The position numbers and the translations under genes are program-made. Under the pieces are notes generated by a model. That model saw only the letters and a program-made list of their open reading frames with translations, had not been told where the DNA came from and searched no databases. Positions 33,276-40,587 of a DNA stretch of 64,000 bases are shown here, one piece after another. Position 1 is the stretch's first letter. The number at the start of each line of letters is the position of its first letter. Origin of the DNA: Thalassococcus_A lentus (GTDB taxonomy: Bacteria > Pseudomonadota > Alphaproteobacteria > Rhodobacterales > Rhodobacteraceae); the NCBI RefSeq assembly GCF_028023555.1, contig NZ_JAQIOY010000002.1:558001-622000 (forward strand), written 5' to 3'.

Positions 33276-33290
33276 TTAACAAAAGGTTAA
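33276..33290. promoter_or_regulatory. CtrA full binding site upstream of RTX gene
   Basis: TTAA-CAAAAGG-TTAA matches the CtrA consensus TTAA-N7-TTAA exactly, with extra symmetry (GTTAAC at each half). It lies 73 bp before the RTX gene start and 52 bp after ftsB. Confidence 0.7.
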
Positions 33291-33362
33291 CGTACAGGTC
33301 AGCCTATGCTTTAGTATGTGCATATAACGCCGAAATGGCGAGCGGATACGAAGGACATTATT

Positions 33363-34955
33363 ATGGCGACTTTGGTTTGGGACATCGTTCCCAATGATTT
33401 TAGTATTACGACTGGAAACGGTTCTTGGAACAGTTACACGGCAAACTGGACGAATGATTTTGGAATAACACAAACCACCTTTCTACCGGGCGACCGGGTC
33501 CAATTTGACAACATTTTCAACACCGGAAATTTCACAATTCTGGTGGAGGAACCGGTCGCGCCCGGCCGCATTGACTTTTTGTGGGACGGAATAAACGTCT
33601 TTAACTATACGTTCGACGGTGCGCCCATAACGATCTCGGAAAATATCACGGCACTTGGCACTGGCCGTGTCACGATCAACAATCCGATTGTGGGCAGCAC
33701 GAGCTTTCAGGTTCAGGACATCTCCGACTTCCTGTTAGGCGGCATAAGCACCCACACTGGCACCATGGACTTAATCACCACTGTCACACCTGTTCGCGTA
33801 ACAGTGATGAGCACTGCTAGCTGGGCAGGCACAATTGAAGTCAATCCCAACACGACACTGGACAACGATGGTACGGTCGGCACGGTTGTCATGGACGGCG
33901 GAACCGTAAGGAATTTCGGGACCATCTCTGAACTAACATATTTGGGCGGGACCGTCGAAAACAATCCAGTGCTTGGAACGATCAACCACCTGTCACTGGG
34001 GCTGAACAATCCCTTTGCTTCGGGTCCACCAACGCCGTTTACCATCGATTTATTTGAACGCATCGGCAATGGTTCGGGCCGGGCTGTGACCGGTGACTAT
34101 AGTGCAAATACCCTGACCGTAAATGGAGAGCTGCGCGGCGATGCGCATATGAGAGGCGGCACGGATTCAATGACCGTCAGTGCGGGTGCAACGGTGTCTG
34201 GCGACATCAGAGGCGGAAGCGGCAACGATACCATCTCGGCCAGCGGGACCGTGACGGGCGATATCCATGGCGCGCGAGATGCCGACACGATTAACATCTT
34301 CGGGACTGTGAATGGCCGCATTGGCGGCGGCGGCGGCAATGACACGATCACAGTGGGCGGTTTTGTTTCTGGACGGATCGCGGGGCATTCCGGCGATGAT
34401 ACAATAGATGGAACGGGCGCAGGAACGGCCCTTTTCGAAAACGGTGGTTCGGGAAATGACAGTCTCGTTGGCGGCGGCTTTAGCGACACGATCATTGGTG
34501 GTTCTGAAAATGACACTCTGATTGGCAATGGCGGAAACGACCGACTGCGCGGCGACGCAGGAAACGACTCTATTTCCGCTGACGCCGGTGATGACACGCT
34601 TTTTGGCGGGGCGGGCAGCGACACATTAACGGGCGGTACTGGTTCTGACCGGTACTTTTACTCGGACACCAGCCAATCTGCGGCGGGTTCGTCCGTGGAC
34701 ACGATTGTGGATTTCGAGGTCGGCACAGACACAATCGTTCTGGCCGGTATCGATGCAGACACGACAGCCGGCGGCAATCAGCGGTTTGACTTTATCGGCA
34801 CGGCCGCGTTTTCCGGAACCGCGGGTGAGCTGCGCATAGAAGCCGGGGTCGGAACGACGACGATTCTGGGCGATACGAACGGGGATTCTGTTGCAGATCT
34901 TCAGATCAACCTTTTCGGAAGTCTGTCCGTGACCGCTGGAGATTTCATCTTATAA
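33363..34955 (+). CDS. RTX calcium-binding secreted protein
   Basis: A 530-residue protein from the ATG at 33363 (MATLVWDIVPNDFS). It has no Sec signal. The N-terminal half is rich in Thr, Asn and Gly and beta-structured. From about residue 255, units like GTVTGDIHGARDADTINIFG alternate with GGSGNDTI, then regular RTX nonapeptides (GGAGSDTLTGG) follow. The C-terminal about 90 residues (DTIVDFEVGTDTIVL to the end) match the type I secretion module of serralysin-like proteins. Codon use looks more A/T-rich than pdhA. It sits between ftsB and pdhA behind a CtrA site. Confidence 0.85.
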   Translation: MATLVWDIVPNDFSITTGNGSWNSYTANWTNDFGITQTTFLPGDRVQFDNIFNTGNFTILVEEPVAPGRIDFLWDGINVFNYTFDGAPITISENITALGTGRVTINNPIVGSTSFQVQDISDFLLGGISTHTGTMDLITTVTPVRVTVMSTASWAGTIEVNPNTTLDNDGTVGTVVMDGGTVRNFGTISELTYLGGTVENNPVLGTINHLSLGLNNPFASGPPTPFTIDLFERIGNGSGRAVTGDYSANTLTVNGELRGDAHMRGGTDSMTVSAGATVSGDIRGGSGNDTISASGTVTGDIHGARDADTINIFGTVNGRIGGGGGNDTITVGGFVSGRIAGHSGDDTIDGTGAGTALFENGGSGNDSLVGGGFSDTIIGGSENDTLIGNGGNDRLRGDAGNDSISADAGDDTLFGGAGSDTLTGGTGSDRYFYSDTSQSAAGSSVDTIVDFEVGTDTIVLAGIDADTTAGGNQRFDFIGTAAFSGTAGELRIEAGVGTTTILGDTNGDSVADLQINLFGSLSVTAGDFIL

Positions 34956-34993
34956 CGCACTTTACGCGCGTGCGGCCCTCGGCTACCCTCCCC

Positions 34994-35018
34994 GGATAGT
35001 TTAATGCTAAACATATCC
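34994..35018 (+). promoter_or_regulatory. Inverted repeat in the pdhA leader
   Basis: GGATA-GTTTA-ATGC-TAAAC-A-TATCC forms a stem with one bulge. Adjacent CCCC (34990-34993) can pair with GGGG of the ribosome site just downstream, so an RNA hairpin could mask it. It may also be an operator; the inner part resembles LacI-family half sites. Confidence 0.4.
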
Positions 35019-35034
35019 TGGGGAGGAGACGCCC

Positions 35035-36030
35035 ATGGCGGCGCGAAAGACCACAGCCAAACCCAATGTTTCGGCCGATGAGCTCAAGGCATATTACCGC
35101 GATATGCTTCTGATCCGGCGTTTCGAAGAAAAAGCCGGCCAGCTCTATGGAATGGGATTGATTGGCGGGTTCTGCCATCTCTACATCGGGCAAGAAGCCG
35201 TGGTTGTGGGGCTCGAAGCCGCCGCAGAAGAAGGCGACAAACGGATCACCTCCTATCGCGATCATGGGCATATGCTGGCTTGCGGCATGGATCCTGATGG
35301 CGTCATGGCCGAATTGACCGGCCGCGAAGGCGGTTATTCCAAGGGCAAAGGCGGCTCGATGCACATGTTCTCGAAAGAGAAGCATTTCTATGGTGGCCAT
35401 GGCATCGTTGCAGCGCAGGTACCATTGGGTGCGGGTCTGGCATTTGCCGACAAGTACAAAGGCAACGGCCGGGTCACCTTTACCTACTTTGGCGATGGTG
35501 CGGCGAACCAGGGTCAGGTCTATGAGACGTTCAACATGGCTGCTCTTTGGGATTTGCCGGTCATTTTCGTCATAGAAAACAATCAGTACGCCATGGGGAC
35601 CGCACAAAAGCGATCCACGTCCACCCCGGATCTCTACACCCGCGGCGAAGCCTTTGGCATCAAAGGCGAAGTGGTCGATGGCATGGATGTGCTGGCAGTC
35701 AAGGCGGCTGGCGAAAAGGCCGTGGCGCACTGCCGGTCCGGCAAGGGTCCGTATATTCTGGAGATCAAGACCTACCGCTATCGCGGGCATTCCATGTCCG
35801 ATCCGGCCAAGTACCGGACACGCGAGGAAGTGCAGAAAATGCGCTCGGAGCGGGACCCGATCGATCATGTGCGTGACCTGCTGCTGCAAGGCAAACATGC
35901 AACCGAAGACGATCTCAAGGCGATCGACAAAGAGATCAAGAAAATCGTGTCCGACAGCGCCGAATTCGCGCGCACCAGCCCCGAGCCCGCGCTCGATGAG
36001 CTTTGGACTGACATTTACGCTGACGCCTGA
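35035..36030 (+). CDS. pdhA: Pyruvate dehydrogenase E1 component, alpha subunit
   Basis: A 331-residue thiamine-diphosphate subunit of the alpha2beta2 E1 type. The cofactor motif GDGAANQGQVYETFNMA ending in IENN, the loop segment YRYRGHSMSDPAKYRTREE with phosphorylation-loop-like serines, and GGFCHLYIGQEA are conserved. GGGGAGGAG precedes the ATG strongly. It is the first gene of pdhA-pdhB-orf-pdhC. With E1 beta it decarboxylates pyruvate and passes the acetyl group to lipoyl domains. Confidence 0.96.
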   Translation: MAARKTTAKPNVSADELKAYYRDMLLIRRFEEKAGQLYGMGLIGGFCHLYIGQEAVVVGLEAAAEEGDKRITSYRDHGHMLACGMDPDGVMAELTGREGGYSKGKGGSMHMFSKEKHFYGGHGIVAAQVPLGAGLAFADKYKGNGRVTFTYFGDGAANQGQVYETFNMAALWDLPVIFVIENNQYAMGTAQKRSTSTPDLYTRGEAFGIKGEVVDGMDVLAVKAAGEKAVAHCRSGKGPYILEIKTYRYRGHSMSDPAKYRTREEVQKMRSERDPIDHVRDLLLQGKHATEDDLKAIDKEIKKIVSDSAEFARTSPEPALDELWTDIYADA

Positions 36031-36045
36031 GGAGAAGAGCAGACA

Positions 36046-37419
36046 ATGGCTACCGAAATACTCATGCCCGCCCTCTCTCCGACCATGGAAGAAGGCACCT
36101 TGGCCAAATGGCTGGTCAAAGAAGGCGATACCGTTTCGTCCGGCGATGTGATTGCCGAGATTGAAACCGACAAGGCCACCATGGAATTCGAAGCGGTGGA
36201 CGAAGGGATCATGGGCAAGATTCTGATCCCCGAGGGTTCTGCAGACGTCAAGGTGAACACCCCCATCGCTGTGCTGATCGAAGAAGGCGAGAGCCTTGCC
36301 GACGCCAGCGCCGCCCCTGCCCCAAGCGCGGTTGAAGAAACGGCTCCGGCTCCTGCCGCTGCAGCCGCGCCAAGCGCACCGGCCACCCCGGCCCCCGCTG
36401 CTGTGGTGGCAGAACCGGACTGGCCCGAAGGTACAAAGGTCAAACAGCAAACCGTGCGCGAAGCCTTGCGCGATGCCATGGCCGAAGAAATGCGTGCCAA
36501 CGATAACGTATTTCTGATGGGCGAAGAGGTTGGCGAATATCAGGGCGCATACAAGATCAGCCAAGGCCTGCTGGACGAGTTTGGTGCAAAGCGTGTCATC
36601 GACACGCCGATCACCGAACATGGTTTTGCCGGGATCGGTGTCGGGGCAGCCTTTGGCGGGTTGAAACCGATCGTTGAGTTCATGACGTTCAACTTTGCGA
36701 TGCAAGCCATTGATCAGATTATCAATTCGGCAGCCAAGACGCTTTATATGTCCGGTGGCCAGATGGGTGCACCCATGGTTTTTCGTGGCCCCAATGGCGC
36801 GGCCGCCCGCGTTGGCGCCCAGCACAGTCAGGACTATGCCGCATGGTATGCTCATATCCCCGGCTTGAAAGTTGCGATGCCCTATTCGGCCTCTGACGCC
36901 AAAGGGCTGCTCAAATCCGCGATCCGTGACCCGAACCCGGTGATCTTTCTGGAAAACGAAATTCTTTATGGCCGCAGTTTCGATGTGCCAGAGCTGGAGG
37001 ATTTCACGGTGCCTTTCGGCAAAGCCCGCATTTGGCGCGAAGGCACGGATGTCACACTGGTGAGTTTCGGGATCGGCATGACCTACGCGCTCGAGGCGGC
37101 GGACAAGCTGGCCGAGGACGGTATCAGCGCCGAAGTGATCGATCTGCGTACCCTGCGCCCGATGGATACTGCAACGGTGATCGCATCCGTTCAGAAGACC
37201 AACCGCTGCGTGACGATCGAAGAAGGCTTTCCCGTGGGAGCCATCGGCAATCATATTTCCGCGGTGTTGATGGAACAGGCCTTTGATTATCTGGATGCGC
37301 CGGTCATCAACTGCACAGGCAAAGACGTGCCCATGCCCTATGCAGCAAACCTCGAGAAACATGCACTGGTCACCACGGCTGAGGTTGTCGAAGCCGCAAA
37401 ATCGGTCTGCTACAGATGA
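36046..37419 (+). CDS. pdhB: Pyruvate dehydrogenase E1 component, beta subunit, with N-terminal lipoyl domain
   Basis: A 457-residue protein. Residues 1-80 are a biotinyl/lipoyl domain with the modified lysine in EIETDKATMEFEA; a Pro/Ala linker (about 88-125) joins it to the E1 beta transketolase-type domains (VREALRDAMAEEM to the end; GAQHSQDYAAWYAHIPGLKV). The fused lipoyl domain is typical of alphaproteobacteria. Its first 80 residues are nearly identical to those of PdhC, so the two genes share a stretch of DNA similarity. It overlaps the small ORF by 4 bases. Confidence 0.96.
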   Translation: MATEILMPALSPTMEEGTLAKWLVKEGDTVSSGDVIAEIETDKATMEFEAVDEGIMGKILIPEGSADVKVNTPIAVLIEEGESLADASAAPAPSAVEETAPAPAAAAAPSAPATPAPAAVVAEPDWPEGTKVKQQTVREALRDAMAEEMRANDNVFLMGEEVGEYQGAYKISQGLLDEFGAKRVIDTPITEHGFAGIGVGAAFGGLKPIVEFMTFNFAMQAIDQIINSAAKTLYMSGGQMGAPMVFRGPNGAAARVGAQHSQDYAAWYAHIPGLKVAMPYSASDAKGLLKSAIRDPNPVIFLENEILYGRSFDVPELEDFTVPFGKARIWREGTDVTLVSFGIGMTYALEAADKLAEDGISAEVIDLRTLRPMDTATVIASVQKTNRCVTIEEGFPVGAIGNHISAVLMEQAFDYLDAPVINCTGKDVPMPYAANLEKHALVTTAEVVEAAKSVCYR

Positions 37420-37664
37420 AGTCGAGCCCGCTTTGCAGCCGCGATGAGGGTCGGGAAATCTTCTTTACTGCCACCGATGGGCAGCGGAAGTTTCGCCTGA
37501 CTGTGTCGCGGGCAATGCTGGACGCCATTCTTGGCAACCACGCGAGCGAGCCAGACCGCAAAGCATGGGTGAAGACCCGAAAGACTGAAATACTCGCGCT
37601 GATCGAAGGCCACGCCGAGGCGGATACTGGCCTTTCCAGCGTCGCAGTAGAGGAGATTTCCTAA
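37416..37664 (+). CDS. Small protein encoded between pdhB and pdhC
   Basis: An 82-residue soluble protein (MKSSPLCSRDEGREIFFTAT, later KFRLTVSRAMLDAILG). It overlaps pdhB by 4 bases (ATGA) and shares one base with the pdhC start (TAATG), so translation is coupled on both sides. The DUF1488-like pattern of a short beta part followed by helices is a weak resemblance only. There is no signal or membrane segment. I do not recognise a function; position suggests a pyruvate dehydrogenase accessory role. Confidence 0.8.
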   Translation: MKSSPLCSRDEGREIFFTATDGQRKFRLTVSRAMLDAILGNHASEPDRKAWVKTRKTEILALIEGHAEADTGLSSVAVEEIS

Positions 37665-38977
37665 TGCCCACCGAAATCCTGATGCCCGCGCTGTCGCCAA
37701 CCATGGAGGAAGGCACGCTCGCCAAATGGCTGGTCAAGGAGGGGGACACTGTTGAGTCCGGCGATGTGATCGCCGAGATCGAAACCGACAAGGCCACAAT
37801 GGAGTTCGAAGCTGTCGATGAAGGGACGATTGGAAAAATCCTGATTGCGGAAGGCACGGCAGACGTCAAAGTGAACACCCCTATCGCGGTTCTGCTAGAA
37901 GAAGGTGAAAGCGCGGCGGATATCACCGCCTCAGAGGCCACAGCGCCAGTGGCGCAGGCCTCTGCGGACGCCGAGGCGGCCCCGGCCGGGGCCCCCGAGA
38001 AGTCCGCCCCGCCCCCGATTGCAGTATCCAGCGACGCAAGCCGGGTTTTCGCGTCGCCACTGGCGCGCCGCATCGCCGCCGACAAAGGCATTGACCTGAG
38101 CCAGATAACCGGCAGCGGCCCGAGAGGACGTATCGTCAAGGCCGATGTCGAAGGCGCCAGCGCCTCACCTGCTCAGGCTGCTGCCGGAGCGACCGCCGCA
38201 GCAGGATCTGCACCCGCCCCCGGCGGGCCTGCCGTTGCACCGCCGCAGGTCAGCGCCGACGCCGTCGCGCGCATGTACGAAGGCCGCGCGTATTCCGAGT
38301 TTCCGCTTGATGGCATGCGGCGCACAATTGCGGCTCGGCTCACGGAGGCGAAGCAGAGCATCCCGCATTTCTATTTGCGGCGTGACATCCGGCTGGACGC
38401 TCTGCTGCAATTCCGCAGCCAAATCAACAAGCAGCTGGCTGCGCGCGAGATCAAGCTTTCTGTCAATGACTTCATCATCAAGGCCTGCGCCAATGCCCTG
38501 CAACAGGTACCAGAGGCCAATGCCGTCTGGGCTGGCGATCGTATCCTGAGACTGGAGCCATCCGACGTTGCCGTTGCAGTTGCCATTGATGGCGGTCTGT
38601 TCACACCGGTCCTGAAAGACGCCCATCAGAAATCGCTTTCTGCCTTGTCGTCAGAAATGAAAGATCTCGCGTCACGGGCGCGTGACCGCAAACTCGCCCC
38701 ACACGAATATCAGGGGGGCAGCTTTGCGATCTCGAACCTTGGCATGATGGGGATCGAGAATTTCGATGCGGTCATCAATCCTCCCCACGGGGCAATCCTT
38801 GCCGTGGGCGCTGGTGTCAAAAAGCCTGTTGTGAACGAAGACGGCGCGTTGGGCGTAGCGACCGTGATGTCTGTCACTCTGTCCGTGGATCACCGGGTCA
38901 TCGACGGCGCACTGGGGGCCGAGTTGCTCGCCGCGATCGTGGATAATCTGGAAAATCCTATGGCTATGCTCGCCTAA
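37664..38977 (+). CDS. pdhC: Dihydrolipoyllysine-residue acetyltransferase (E2 of pyruvate dehydrogenase)
   Basis: A 437-residue E2 core protein. One lipoyl domain (residues 1-80, lysine in EIETDKATMEFEA), a linker, the E1/E3-binding domain (ASPLARRIAADKGIDLSQ, about 125-160), another Pro/Ala linker and the catalytic domain ending with DHRVIDGALGAELL, where the histidine and aspartate act in acetyl transfer to CoA. The E3 gene lpd is not in the window. A terminator follows about 45 bases after the stop. Confidence 0.96.
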   Translation: MPTEILMPALSPTMEEGTLAKWLVKEGDTVESGDVIAEIETDKATMEFEAVDEGTIGKILIAEGTADVKVNTPIAVLLEEGESAADITASEATAPVAQASADAEAAPAGAPEKSAPPPIAVSSDASRVFASPLARRIAADKGIDLSQITGSGPRGRIVKADVEGASASPAQAAAGATAAAGSAPAPGGPAVAPPQVSADAVARMYEGRAYSEFPLDGMRRTIAARLTEAKQSIPHFYLRRDIRLDALLQFRSQINKQLAAREIKLSVNDFIIKACANALQQVPEANAVWAGDRILRLEPSDVAVAVAIDGGLFTPVLKDAHQKSLSALSSEMKDLASRARDRKLAPHEYQGGSFAISNLGMMGIENFDAVINPPHGAILAVGAGVKKPVVNEDGALGVATVMSVTLSVDHRVIDGALGAELLAAIVDNLENPMAMLA

Positions 38978-39022
38978 GCCGGCCTGTCATGGCCAAACAG
39001 GTTTTCCGAGCCTCAAAATCGC

Positions 39023-39054
39023 AAAAGCCCCCGACCAAACATCGGGGGCTTTTT
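39023..39054. terminator. Bidirectional terminator between pdhC and cysE
   Basis: AAAAGCCCCCGA and TCGGGGGCTTTT form a perfect 12-bp stem with a 7-base loop and T-tracts on both strands. It separates the convergent pdhC and cysE. Confidence 0.93.
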
Positions 39055-39080
39055 GAATTTTTGGCTCGGCAGATGGCCGA

Positions 39081-39890
39081 TCAGGCACCACCGCCCAGAA
39101 GCTGGTCCATCGAGATCGAAGGCTGCGAGCATCCGGCTTCGCCGACGATCTTGGCTGGCACGCCCGCAACGGTTTTACATGGCGGCACAGCATTCAGCAC
39201 CACCGATCCGGCAGCAATGCGCGAGCAATATCCGACTTCGATATTTCCGAGCACCTTCGCACCTGCACCGATCAGAACGCCGTCGCCGATTTTGGGATGC
39301 CGGTCTTCTTCTTCCTTGCCAGTCCCGCCCAGCGTTACCGAGTGAAGCATCGACACATTGTCCCCGACAACTGCGGTCTCACCAATCACAATGGAATGCG
39401 CGTGGTCGATCATGATGCCTTTGCCGATCCGGGCGGCAGGGTGAATATCAACACCAAACACCTCGGAACAGCGCATCTGGAAGAAATAGGCCAGATCCTT
39501 GCGCCCTTTGCGCCACAGCCAGTTGGCAATGCGATAGGCCTGAACTGCCTGAAAACCCTTGAAGAACAGCAGCGGCTGCATGAAGCGATGACAGGCGGGA
39601 TCGCGTTCATAAATGGCCATGATATCGGCCCGCGATGCCTGCGCAAGTTCCGGATCGTCGCTGAAGGCTTCGTCGCAGATTTCCCGCAAGATCTGGCCAC
39701 TCATCTCACCGTTCGACAGCTTTTGCGCGATACGATGCGCCAGTGCGAGATCGAGCGTTGCATAGTGCAGGATAGAATAGTGCACCATTCCGCCCAAGAG
39801 AGGCTCGGTCTTGACCGCGTCTTCGGCCTCTTGCTTGATACGCGTCCAGACCGGGTCAACTTCGGCCAATTCAGGGCGTTTTTCTGCCAT
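39081..39890 (-). CDS. cysE: Serine O-acetyltransferase
   Basis: A 269-residue enzyme making O-acetylserine for cysteine synthesis. It has the N-terminal helical SATase domain (about 1-140) and a hexapeptide left-handed beta-helix (IHPAARIGKGIMIDHAHSIV, with the catalytic His in IDHAHS), then the C-terminal tail. The sulfide acceptor route is supplied by the sulfur operon near 19-24 kb, in a separate locus. It is divergent from the DksA-like gene. Confidence 0.95.
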   Translation of the reverse strand: MAEKRPELAEVDPVWTRIKQEAEDAVKTEPLLGGMVHYSILHYATLDLALAHRIAQKLSNGEMSGQILREICDEAFSDDPELAQASRADIMAIYERDPACHRFMQPLLFFKGFQAVQAYRIANWLWRKGRKDLAYFFQMRCSEVFGVDIHPAARIGKGIMIDHAHSIVIGETAVVGDNVSMLHSVTLGGTGKEEEDRHPKIGDGVLIGAGAKVLGNIEVGYCSRIAAGSVVLNAVPPCKTVAGVPAKIVGEAGCSQPSISMDQLLGGGA

Positions 39891-39973
39891 GGGTCCACTC
39901 CTTTGACGTGGGCTTTATAGCAGATAGGCTTTGGCAGGCGAAACGCAAATCCGTGATGGAGGGGATTTCGAAA

Positions 39974-40312
39974 ATGGATGAAAGGGTTTTGCACCGGTTT
40001 CGCGATCTGATCCATCAGCGTATGCGCGCCCTTGATGAAGAAGATGCGCTTGGCCAAGAGGGTCAGAACACCGTGACATTGGACCAACAGGCCATTGGCC
40101 GCCTGTCCCGGCAGGATGCCTTGCTGAGTCAATCCATGGCCAAAGCAACGCAGGCCCGCCGTGATGCAACGCGCCGCGCGCTTCATGCGGGACTAGTGCG
40201 TCTAGACGAAGGTGAATTTGGTTATTGCGACGATTGCGGTGAAGAGATTGCCATCAAACGCCTGGAACTGGATCCCACCGCCTCGCGCTGTATTTCCTGT
40301 GCATCAGGTTGA
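39974..40312 (+). CDS. TraR/DksA-type C4 zinc-finger protein
   Basis: A 112-residue protein starting MDERVLHRFRDLIHQRM at 39974, with GGAGGGG 9 bases upstream; the frame extends back to 39908. A coiled coil is followed by the zinc finger YCDDCGEEIAIKRLELDP ending RCISCA (Cys-x2-Cys-x17-Cys-x2-Cys). It is shorter than DksA (about 150 residues) and lacks an obvious Asp pair at the coil tip, so a DksA-like role on RNA polymerase is possible but not certain. Its 3' end overlaps the convergent gene at the GTA operon end by 91 bases. Confidence 0.85.
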   Translation: MDERVLHRFRDLIHQRMRALDEEDALGQEGQNTVTLDQQAIGRLSRQDALLSQSMAKATQARRDATRRALHAGLVRLDEGEFGYCDDCGEEIAIKRLELDPTASRCISCASG

Positions 40313-40587
40313 TCGAGACAACGCAGCGCCCTTAGGACATCAATCAGGCATTCGCGGAAATCGGCGTTATCAACCCGTGCCTCGCTAACTTGTTCATGGG
40401 CTAACGCGGCAGCCATAAGCGTTCCGCCACCGAAAACTGGGTGCAGCCGATTGTTGCGCTGCCTGTATGCATCGGCAACCATAGCAGCGCCGACCAGGGA
40501 TTGCGCATGTGCAAACCTGACATGCGGCGGCACAGCCAAACAGGCACGGGCCGCCGCAAACAAATCATCTGGCAAAACGGGTCTCAT
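40222..40587 (-). CDS. Small conserved protein at the 3' end of the GTA operon (DUF7742-like)
   Basis: A 121-residue protein, MRPVLPDDLFAAARACLAVP and later HPVFGGGTLMAAALAHE. Similar short proteins follow GTA gene 15 in Rhodobacteraceae. Its ATG overlaps the g15 stop (ATGA), so it is translated with the cluster. The last 30 residues (about 92-121) are read antisense to the zinc-finger codons of the DksA-like gene and look non-conserved, as if the original stop was lost. Function unknown. Confidence 0.7.
   Translation of the reverse strand: MRPVLPDDLFAAARACLAVPPHVRFAHAQSLVGAAMVADAYRQRNNRLHPVFGGGTLMAAALAHEQVSEARVDNADFRECLIDVLRALRCLDQPDAQEIQREAVGSSSRRLMAISSPQSSQ

Noticed and set aside
34945..37362. 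805-codon open frame on the minus strand
   Set aside because: It is fully antisense to pdhA and pdhB, which have complete motifs; the open frame follows from high GC codon bias. Its product (rich in His, Cys and Phe) resembles no family.
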